DNA from: Pseudorhodobacter antarcticus
GTDB lineage: Bacteria > Pseudomonadota > Alphaproteobacteria > Rhodobacterales > Rhodobacteraceae
Assembly (NCBI GenBank): GCA_945897655.1
Contig: CAMDHB010000205.1
Span: 1 to 6,578 of the forward strand
Length of the DNA stretch: 6,578 nucleotides
Reading direction: 5' to 3'
In this document: piece after piece, positions 1 to 4,685 of the stretch
Layout of the letters: each line of letters starts with the position of its first letter
Numbering within the stretch: the stretch's first letter is position 1
Notes under the pieces: model-generated
What the model was told of the DNA's origin: nothing
Seen by the model: only the letters and a program-made list of their open reading frames with translations
The model's database searches: none
Program-made: the position numbers and the translations under genes

Positions 1-105
1 CTTCTGGCCCTTGACTGCCGCCTTGTCTTGGCCGGCCACGGCGCGCCCTTCGACCAAAGCCGCCTGCGCAGTATCGCCCGCACCTATATCCGGTCCAAGG
101 ACTGA
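1..105 (+). CDS. C-terminal end of a probable MBL-fold metallohydrolase (partial)
   Basis: The window opens inside a reading frame whose last 34 residues are visible and which stops at 103-105. The visible text includes LVLAGHGAPF. A hydrophobic strand followed by GHG and a proline is typical of the late metal-ligand region in metallo-beta-lactamase-fold hydrolases, where the histidine is a zinc ligand. It is followed by a short basic tail, RTYIRSKD. Only the C-terminus is present, so the substrate and subclass cannot be judged. The family call rests on this one motif; the reading frame itself is well supported because it runs open to a clean stop before an intergenic gap. Confidence 0.5.
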   Translation, partial: LLALDCRLVLAGHGAPFDQSRLRSIARTYIRSKD

Positions 106-168
106 CCTGCCGCAGGACTTATCCGTGACCCTGGCAAGAATGCGACCTTCATACCAATTTACATGATT

Positions 169-200
169 TTGACTTTTGCCCTTGGGTCAAATCGCATAAT
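169..200 (+). promoter_or_regulatory. weak candidate promoter for the SGNH hydrolase gene
   Basis: TTGACT at 169-174 (5/6 match to a -35 hexamer) is followed by CATAAT at 195-200 (5/6 match to a -10 hexamer). The spacer is 20 bases, longer than the usual 16-18. The 106-236 gap is more AT-rich than its surroundings, as expected of a promoter region. This is a visual match only, and the long spacer makes it doubtful. Confidence 0.3.
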
Positions 201-236
201 CTTCCGGCAAAGATGCTGTGATCCGAAAGAACCCAG

Positions 237-905
237 ATGATGTGGCGGATAGCCCTGCTGATCCTCACGCTTTGTCTGTCAAGCCCCGCCCAGGCGGAGG
301 TGCCGCGCGTTCTGGTCATGGGCGATTCGCTGATGGCAATCAACAGGCTGTTCGGCAGCTCGGTTGCGCAATCGCTCAGCAAGCAAGTGGGCAACCCGGT
401 TCAGGACAATTCGGCCCTTGGCGCGCGCTATTTCTTTAGCCTGCCCCTTCTTGATATTGCTGGGATGGATATCCGGTCTCAGTTCAACGGCGGCCCTTGG
501 GACTATGTGGTGATGAACGGCGGCGGCAATGACCTGTTGTTCGGCTGCGGCTGCGGCAAATGCACCCTGACCCTGAACCGGTTGATTTCATGGGACGGCA
601 TGAAGGGCACCATCCCGAACTTCGTGGCCAAACTGCGCGCGACCGGGGCCAGGGTGATCTATACCGGCTATCTGCGCACCCCGGGACTGATCTCTCCAGT
701 GGAAAGTTGCGGGCCGCTGGGGGACGAAATGGACCGCCGTCTTGCGCTCATGGCCTCGCGCGATCAGGGCATCACCTTCATGCCGATGTCCGATCTGGTG
801 ACCCGCGATGGCGACAGGTCCTACCACGGCCTTGATCTTATCCACCCATCCGTCAAGGGGAGCCAAGCGATCGCGGCCCGTATCGCCGCCGTGATCACCA
901 AATAG
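237..905 (+). CDS. secreted SGNH/GDSL-family hydrolase
   Basis: The protein has 222 residues. The first 20 form a clear signal peptide: Arg4, a hydrophobic run IALLILTLCL, and an AQA cleavage site before Glu21. The mature protein therefore probably acts in the periplasm or outside the cell. The SGNH blocks are all visible: GDSL at 29-32 with nucleophile Ser31, Gly62 in SALGAR (block II), GGGND at 95-99 with Asn98 (block III), and DLIH at 200-203 with the Asp200/His203 pair (block V). The family hydrolyses ester or acyl bonds; the substrate cannot be told. Directly after block III there is a CGCGKC cluster (Cys104, Cys106, Cys109) plus Cys158, which is unusual for a minimal SGNH domain and suggests disulfides or a metal site. 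ATG 237 is followed by ATG 240, so the start is uncertain by one codon. No strong ribosome-binding site is visible. Confidence 0.85.
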   Translation: MMWRIALLILTLCLSSPAQAEVPRVLVMGDSLMAINRLFGSSVAQSLSKQVGNPVQDNSALGARYFFSLPLLDIAGMDIRSQFNGGPWDYVVMNGGGNDLLFGCGCGKCTLTLNRLISWDGMKGTIPNFVAKLRATGARVIYTGYLRTPGLISPVESCGPLGDEMDRRLALMASRDQGITFMPMSDLVTRDGDRSYHGLDLIHPSVKGSQAIAARIAAVITK

Positions 906-910
906 CCGCC

Positions 911-939
911 TTGCGCGCCGGCCCCCGACGCCCTATGTA
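911..939 (+). promoter_or_regulatory. probable promoter of ssrA
   Basis: CTTGCGC (-35 hexamer TTGCGC at 911-916) and CTATGTA (-10 hexamer TATGTA at 934-939) are separated by exactly 17 bases. This resembles the CTTG-N17-CTAT style seen in front of stable RNA genes in alphaproteobacteria. It would start transcription near 946, just where the folded acceptor RNA begins, and only a few bases after the SGNH stop codon. The assignment is by position and resemblance; the -10 matches the general consensus at only three positions. Confidence 0.5.
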
Positions 940-1028
940 GGAGGTGTGCGGGGCAACCCGGACTATGGCGATAAACGCACCCATAATACACGGCTCGGAC
1001 CCGGGGGCGGTACCCGGCGACTCCACCA

Positions 1029-1052
1029 AACTTCCCGGCATTGCGGGCGATT
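1029..1052 (+). other. intervening segment between the tmRNA acceptor and coding pieces
   Basis: These 24 bases lie between the acceptor CCA end and the 5' GGGG of the coding piece. In permuted tmRNAs the equivalent linker is cut out, leaving two RNAs held together by base pairing. It contains a small hairpin, CCCG (1034-1037) pairing with CGGG (1044-1047) around a 6-base loop. Because CCA is encoded, the 3' end can be made by trimming. The boundaries follow directly from the acceptor-stem pairing; the processing is inferred from the family. Confidence 0.75.
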
Positions 1053-1137
1053 GGGGTCGAAATAGGATCGACGAACGTCTAAAGGGGCCAGCTTTTGCTC
1101 GGTGAGGTACCACCGTTATCGGTCCAAATGTACAGTT

Positions 1138-1179
1138 GCCAATGACAACCGTGCTCCGGCAATGGCTCTGGCTGCGTAA
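1138..1179 (+). other. tmRNA tag reading frame (ANDNRAPAMALAA)
   Basis: The resume codon GCC (1138-1140) starts a 13-codon frame ending at TAA 1177-1179 and encoding ANDNRAPAMALAA. Together with the alanine carried by tmRNA itself, the tag added to proteins would be A-ANDNRAPAMALAA. The AANDN start matches the alphaproteobacterial tag type (Caulobacter has AANDNFAEEFAVAA) and is the part SspB is expected to contact. The ALAA end is the ClpX recognition end. The stop codon lies in the loop of a hairpin: GCTGC (1171-1175), loop GTAA (1176-1179), GCAGC (1180-1184). Confidence 0.92.
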
Positions 1180-1234
1180 GCAGCTTAAGTCGCCGAACCT
1201 AAGTCCTTAGGCTTTGCCGCTTAAGGCGGGGTTC

Positions 1235-1268
1235 GCAGGTACCTGGCAACAGAAACCTGCACTTTTTC
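1235..1268 (+). terminator. 3' hairpin and probable terminator of ssrA
   Basis: GCAGGT (1235-1240) pairs with ACCTGC (1255-1260) around a 14-base loop and is followed by ACTTTTTCCCC. The T-run is short but placed as for an intrinsic terminator. The stem may also be part of the mature coding RNA, whose 3' end would then be near 1260. The 3' strand of the adjacent pseudoknot-like helix (1230-1235) abuts and shares one base with this stem. Confidence 0.5.
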
Positions 1269-1389
1269 CCCTTCTGATCTGTGACAAGGGTCAGGGCAAC
1301 GGGGCGCTGCACACACACGTTTTGCATTCCAACCGGATCAAAGGTCAACGGATCGGATCGAACCCGTTTGGCAAGTTCGCACCGCCCCC

Positions 1390-1418
1390 TTGACCCCTGA
1401 TCCGGCTGGCCCTACCAA
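1390..1418 (+). promoter_or_regulatory. candidate promoter of the chromate-resistance operon
   Basis: TTGACC at 1390-1395 (5/6 match to a -35 hexamer, preceded by C as is common in alphaproteobacteria) is separated by 17 bases from TACCAA at 1413-1418, a weak -10. Transcription would start near 1424, leaving a leader of about 70 bases before the ATG at 1495. The remaining non-coding stretch between ssrA and this site (1269-1389) contains a tandem GGATC repeat at about 1350-1359 but no gene or clear structure that I can support. Confidence 0.4.
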
Positions 1419-1494
1419 ACCCACACGGGGTCCCGCGCCCACCCCGCGAGGCTTCGGCCAAAGCGTCGCATCCCCGTTGCCGAAAGGTGCGCCG

Positions 1495-2292
1495 ATGCCC
1501 CAGCCGAACCAGATCACACCCGCCCAACTGATGCGCCTGATGGGCACGCCTGATGCCCCCACCCTCTTCGATGTCCGCATCCCCGAGGATATGGCCCGCG
1601 ACCCCCGTCTGATCCCCTGCAGCATTCCCCGGGCGCATGACCAGTTCAACCCTGCCCCGACAGGCCTTGCCGGGCGGGTCGTCGTGGTCTGTGCCAAAGG
1701 GCGCAAACTCTCCGAAGGTGTTGCAGCCCTCCTGCGCACCAGCGGTATTGCGGCCGAGGTTCTCGAAGGCGGCGCTGTGGCCTGGGCGGAGGCCGGCCTG
1801 CCGATAACCCCCATCGCGAACCGGCCCACAGGGTCCCTTTGGGTCACCCGCCACCGCCCAAAGATCGACCGCATCGCCTGCCCTTGGCTGATCCGCCGCT
1901 TTGTCGACCCCGCCGCCCGCTTTCTCTATGTCGCCCCGACCGAGGTGCAGGCCGTAGCCGACCGTTTCGATGCCATCCCCTTTGACATTGCCGATACTTT
2001 CTTCAGCCACCGCGCTGACCGCTGCACCTTTGACACGATGCTGGACCATTGGGCCCTGCGGACCGAGGCGCTGGACCGCCTGTCCACCGTCATCCGCGCC
2101 GCCGATACCGACCGGCATGACCTTTCGCCCCAGGCCGCCGGCCTTCTGGCGCTCTCGGTCGGCCTGTCCCGGCAATACCGCGACGATCTGCAACAGCTTG
2201 AGGTTGGGATGACGCTCTATGACGCGCTTTACCGCTGGGCCCGCGACGGCCATGACGAAACCCACGATTGGCCCGAAGGGCGCACCCCATGA
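1495..2292 (+). CDS. rhodanese-ChrB fusion (sulfurtransferase/chromate resistance protein)
   Basis: The protein has 265 residues in two domains. Residues about 5-103 are a rhodanese domain: LFDVR at 24-28, the active-site loop CAKGRKLS with catalytic Cys66, and EGGAVAW at 91-97. Residues about 114-258 are the ChrB C-terminal domain: KIDRIACPWLIRRF at 123-136 and FSHRADRCTFDTM at 170-182. ChrB proteins accompany ChrA chromate pumps and have been linked to chromate sensing; the role of the rhodanese fusion is unknown. I chose ATG 1495 because GAAAGG (1482-1487) lies 7 bases upstream and the rhodanese fold begins soon after. An in-frame TTG at 1390 would add 35 low-complexity Pro/Gly-rich residues and coincides with the proposed -35 hexamer. 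The stop overlaps the chrA start (ATGA), implying translational coupling. No signal peptide is present, so it is probably cytoplasmic. Confidence 0.88.
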   Translation: MPQPNQITPAQLMRLMGTPDAPTLFDVRIPEDMARDPRLIPCSIPRAHDQFNPAPTGLAGRVVVVCAKGRKLSEGVAALLRTSGIAAEVLEGGAVAWAEAGLPITPIANRPTGSLWVTRHRPKIDRIACPWLIRRFVDPAARFLYVAPTEVQAVADRFDAIPFDIADTFFSHRADRCTFDTMLDHWALRTEALDRLSTVIRAADTDRHDLSPQAAGLLALSVGLSRQYRDDLQQLEVGMTLYDALYRWARDGHDETHDWPEGRTP

Positions 2293-3536
2293 CCCCCAGC
2301 CTGATGGACCTTACCCGCGCCTTTGCCCGCATCGGCATCCTGTCCTTCGGCGGCCCCGCCGCCCAGATCGCCATGATGCACCGCGACATCGTCGATGACC
2401 GCAAATGGGTCAGCGAAAAGGATTACCTGTCGGCCCTGTCCTTTTGCATGCTGCTGCCGGGACCCGAGGCGATGCAACTTGCCACCTGGATCGGCTGGCG
2501 GCTGCATAGCACGCTGGGTGGCCTGATTGCGGGCCTTCTGTTCGTACTACCCGGTGCTGCCGTCGTGCTGGCGCTCAGCATGATCTACGCCGCCTTCGGC
2601 CAGGTTCCCCTTGTCGCCGCCCTGTTCGTGGGTGTTCAGGCCGCCGTCGTCGCCGTGGTGATCGAGGCGCTGCTGCGTGTCGCCAAGCGCGCCCTGAAAA
2701 CCCGCGAATACTGGGCCATCGCCGCCCTTGGCTTTGTCGCCCTGTTCTTTTTCGGCGTCCCCTTCCCGGTTCTGATCCTTGCAGCCGCCGCCTATGGCTA
2801 CCTCACCACCAGAACCGCTGCCGAACCCCTGAACACCCCCCGCCCCTATGCCCAAACCGCCAAGGCCGTGCTGGTCTGGGGTGCCATCTGGCTGGTGCCT
2901 TTGGCCGTGCTGGTCACCCACCATCCGGGCATATATGCCGACATGGGGCTCTATTTTTCGAAATTGGCTGTGCTGACCTTTGGCGGCGCCTATGCCGTTC
3001 TGGCCTGGATGAGCCAGACCGTTGTGGCCGAAATGGGCTGGCTGACCGTCCGCCAGATGATGGACGGCTTGGGCCTTGCCGAAACCACGCCAGGCCCGCT
3101 GATCCTGGTGACCGAATTCGTGGGCTATGTCGCGGCTTACCAAAAGCACGGGCTTGCAGGCGGCTTGTTAGGTGCCGCCATCGCGCTGTGGATGACCTTT
3201 GCGCCCTGCTTTCTGTGGATCTTCGCCGGCGCCCCCTGGATTGCCCGCCTGACCGCCGCCCCCCGTCTGTCAGGCGCCCTGCGCGCCATCACCGCAGCGG
3301 TTGTCGGCGTCATCGCCAACCTGTCGATCTGGTTCGCCGCCCATGTCTTTTTCGCAACCGTCACCCGGATCGACAGCTTCCCCTTCCACATGATTCTGCC
3401 CGACCCCTCATCCTTCAACGCCATCCCCGGCCTCATCGCCCTCGCATCGGCCTATCTTCTGCTGCGCCTGCACCAATCCCTGCTGCTTGTTCTCGCGCTT
3501 GCAGCAATCGCATCGGCCGCTGCATCATTGCTGTGA
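2289..3536 (+). CDS. chrA: chromate efflux transporter ChrA (long-chain CHR family)
   Basis: The 415-residue membrane protein exports chromate from the cytoplasm, driven in characterised members by the membrane potential. The length and two-fold internal repeat fit the long-chain CHR family. The N-terminal half has FGGPAAQ at 20-26, WVSEKDYLSAL at 40-50 and LLPGPEA at 55-61. The C-terminal half repeats the pattern with LTFGGAY around 229-235, a downstream W-L-T segment, and TTPGPL at 266-271. Many hydrophobic segments run between them, ending in a last Leu/Ala-rich helix. ATG 2289 is chosen because it overlaps the upstream stop as ATGA, with GAAGGG (2275-2280) 8 bases upstream. A TTG at 2268 would add 7 residues that fit the family poorly. 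It forms an operon with the rhodanese-ChrB gene. No terminator is visible in the 62 bases before sspB, so read-through is possible. Confidence 0.93.
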   Translation: MTPSLMDLTRAFARIGILSFGGPAAQIAMMHRDIVDDRKWVSEKDYLSALSFCMLLPGPEAMQLATWIGWRLHSTLGGLIAGLLFVLPGAAVVLALSMIYAAFGQVPLVAALFVGVQAAVVAVVIEALLRVAKRALKTREYWAIAALGFVALFFFGVPFPVLILAAAAYGYLTTRTAAEPLNTPRPYAQTAKAVLVWGAIWLVPLAVLVTHHPGIYADMGLYFSKLAVLTFGGAYAVLAWMSQTVVAEMGWLTVRQMMDGLGLAETTPGPLILVTEFVGYVAAYQKHGLAGGLLGAAIALWMTFAPCFLWIFAGAPWIARLTAAPRLSGALRAITAAVVGVIANLSIWFAAHVFFATVTRIDSFPFHMILPDPSSFNAIPGLIALASAYLLLRLHQSLLLVLALAAIASAAASLL

Positions 3537-3598
3537 CGCCGCCCCTTCCCTTCATCCCCAAATCGCCTATGTTGGACGCACGCAGGACAGGAGCAGGC

Positions 3599-4045
3599 AT
3601 GGCGCGGTCGATTGATTACGGGAACCTCATGCACCGTGCGATGCGCGGCCTGATCCAGTCGGTGCTGCGCGATGTCGCGGCCCATGGTCTGCCCGGGGCG
3701 CATCACTTCTTCATCACCTTCGACACCACGGTCAAAGGCGTCGAACTTGCATCGTGGCTCCGTGCCCGCTACCCGGGCGAGATGACGATTGTCATCCAGC
3801 ACTGGTTCGAAAACCTGACCGTCAGCGACGAAGGCTTCACCATCACCTTGAATTTCGGCGACAATCCCGAACCGATGGTGATCCCCTTTGACGCCTTGCG
3901 CACCTTTGTTGACCCTTCGGTTGAATTTGGCCTGCGTTTTGAAACGCACGAAGAAGAAGACGAGGGCGAGGACGACCCCGAAGACGACCCTCCGCCGCAG
4001 CAAGACGCGCAAATCGTTCGGCTGGACCGATTCCGCAAACAATAG
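3599..4045 (+). CDS. sspB: ClpXP adaptor SspB, alphaproteobacterial type
   Basis: The 148-residue cytoplasmic protein binds the tmRNA-encoded degradation tag and hands tagged proteins to ClpXP. Visible family marks are DYGNLMHRAMRG at 6-17, GLPGAHHFFITF at 30-41, YPGEMTIVIQHWFENL at 58-73 and the DPSVEFGLRFE strand at 105-115. The folded part ends near 116. An acidic linker (118-130, almost all Glu/Asp) and a Pro/Gln stretch follow, ending in IVRLDRFRKQ (139-148), a basic-hydrophobic tail in the place where SspB proteins carry the ClpX-binding motif. AGGAG (3589-3593) lies 5 bases before ATG 3599. The frame is open further upstream into chrA, but that part is shadow sequence with no family match. 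The methyltransferase gene starts 9 bases after the stop, so the two are probably co-transcribed. The ssrA gene lies 2.3 kb upstream. Confidence 0.93.
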   Translation: MARSIDYGNLMHRAMRGLIQSVLRDVAAHGLPGAHHFFITFDTTVKGVELASWLRARYPGEMTIVIQHWFENLTVSDEGFTITLNFGDNPEPMVIPFDALRTFVDPSVEFGLRFETHEEEDEGEDDPEDDPPPQQDAQIVRLDRFRKQ

Positions 4046-4054
4046 GCGCTTCAA

Positions 4055-4606
4055 ATGACCGATACGCTGCTATTCCTGCGCCAGCTGATCAGCCGGCCCA
4101 AACAGATTTCGGCCATCGCGCCCTCATCGCGCTTTCTGGCCCGCGCCATGACGGCTGATCTTGGCCCTTCCACAGGCCGCGTTGTCGAATTCGGCCCCGG
4201 CACAGGCGTGCTGACCCGCGCCATTCTGGAAGCCGGGGTCAAGCCGCAAAACCTGACCCTGTTCGAATACAACCCCGACTTTGTGGACCACCTCAAAAGC
4301 AGCTTTCCCGGTGTCACTGTCCACAACAAAGGCGCCCAAACCGCCGCCGCCCATGTCGAACCCGGGATCTCGGCCGTGATTTCGGGCCTGCCCCTGATGT
4401 CCATGCCGCTGGAGGTGCGCGAAGCGATCGTCCGCGCCGCCTTTGATGTGCTGGCCCCCGATGGCATCTATGTCCAGTTCACCTATGGCTCCAAACCGCA
4501 GGTGACGCCCGAACAGATGGAAAAGCTGGGCCTCAAGGTGGAACAAACGGCCTATGTGCTGTTCAATCTGCCACCGGCCCGCGTCCACCGCTTCAGCCGC
4601 CGCTAG
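4055..4606 (+). CDS. SAM-dependent methyltransferase, phospholipid N-methyltransferase-like (COG3963 type)
   Basis: The protein has 183 residues. It opens with FLRQLISRPKQISAIAPSS (7-25), the family's lead-in, followed by SAM-binding motif I VVEFGPGTGVLT (43-54) and the acidic end of the second strand, LFEYNPDF (69-76). SGLPLMSMP (110-118) sits where N-methyltransferases of the KsgA-like type carry their motif IV. VQFTYG (140-145) and NLPPARVHRF near the C-terminus complete the pattern. Relatives of this type (Sinorhizobium PmtA) methylate phosphatidylethanolamine towards phosphatidylcholine at the membrane face. I recognise the family pattern, not the substrate: it could act on another lipid or small molecule, so no gene symbol is given. 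No good ribosome-binding site precedes ATG 4055; the 9-base gap from sspB suggests translational coupling. Confidence 0.75.
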   Translation: MTDTLLFLRQLISRPKQISAIAPSSRFLARAMTADLGPSTGRVVEFGPGTGVLTRAILEAGVKPQNLTLFEYNPDFVDHLKSSFPGVTVHNKGAQTAAAHVEPGISAVISGLPLMSMPLEVREAIVRAAFDVLAPDGIYVQFTYGSKPQVTPEQMEKLGLKVEQTAYVLFNLPPARVHRFSRR

Positions 4607-4610
4607 GAAC

Positions 4611-4628
4611 GTATACCGTCGCATACCG
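4611..4628 (+). repeat. short imperfect direct repeat upstream of fumC
   Basis: GTATACCG (4611-4618) and GCATACCG (4621-4628) differ at one base and are spaced 10 bases apart, one helical turn. They sit immediately upstream of the proposed fumC -35 hexamer. This is the position of an activator or repressor site, but two copies of eight bases could be chance. Confidence 0.3.
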
Positions 4629-4629
4629 A

Positions 4630-4658
4630 TTGAAATCTTGGCCATAGGGCGCTATCAC
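4630..4658 (+). promoter_or_regulatory. probable fumC promoter
   Basis: TTGAAA at 4630-4635 (5/6 match to -35) and TATCAC at 4653-4658 (4/6 match to -10) are separated by exactly 17 bases. The pair lies in the 79-base gap between the methyltransferase stop and the fumC start, which is more AT-rich than its surroundings. Transcription would begin near 4665, about 20 bases before the ATG. Confidence 0.5.
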
Positions 4659-4685
4659 GCCGCAACCCTGTGATGGAGGCTGCCC

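Larger units (their letters stand above)
944..1262 (+). ncRNA. ssrA: transfer-messenger RNA (tmRNA), circularly permuted two-piece alphaproteobacterial form
   Basis: tmRNA acts like alanyl-tRNA and mRNA to rescue stalled ribosomes and tag the unfinished protein. The gene is permuted: the acceptor (3') half comes first. A T-arm (stem 1001-1005/1013-1017, 7-base loop) leads into acceptor strand CGACTCC (1018-1024) and ACCA (1025-1028). A 24-base linker (1029-1052) would be removed by processing. The 5' half starts with GGGGTCG (1053-1059), which pairs over 7 bp with CGACTCC. Its third pair is G1055-U1022, the G3-U70 identity element of alanine tRNAs. GGATCGACG follows, as in tmRNA D-arm regions. 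GGGCC (1085-1089) can pair with GGCTC (992-996), joining the two pieces (P2-like). The tag frame lies at 1138-1179. Downstream, CGAACC (1194-1199) pairs with GGTTCG (1230-1235) in a pseudoknot-like region. The outer ends are estimates: the 5' end from the promoter and a GTGCG/CGCAC stem (946-950/976-980), the 3' end from the final hairpin. Confidence 0.93.

Noticed and set aside
104..118. CCTG-CCG-CAGG hairpin after the first gene as a terminator
   Set aside because: The stem has only four pairs and no T-run follows.
992..1028. A separate tRNA gene ending in CCA
   Set aside because: There is a T-arm and acceptor strand but no anticodon or D-arm upstream; the matching 5' acceptor strand lies downstream, so it is the acceptor piece of permuted tmRNA.
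1345..2265. 306-residue open frame on the - strand opposite the rhodanese-ChrB gene
   Set aside because: It mirrors a recognised protein, is very rich in Gly/Ala/Arg as expected of a GC-rich shadow frame, and shows no domain.
2268..2288. TTG start for chrA
   Set aside because: The added residues do not fit the family, while ATG 2289 has a ribosome-binding site and the coupled ATGA overlap.
3545..3573. Promoter upstream of sspB with TATGTT at 3568-3573
   Set aside because: The -10-like hexamer has no convincing -35 partner at 16-18 bases; read-through from chrA cannot be excluded.
3188..3598. Extended N-terminus of sspB reaching back into chrA
   Set aside because: The upstream part lies out of frame inside chrA and reads as Arg/Pro/His-rich shadow sequence; AGGAG before ATG 3599 and the family N-terminus set the start.
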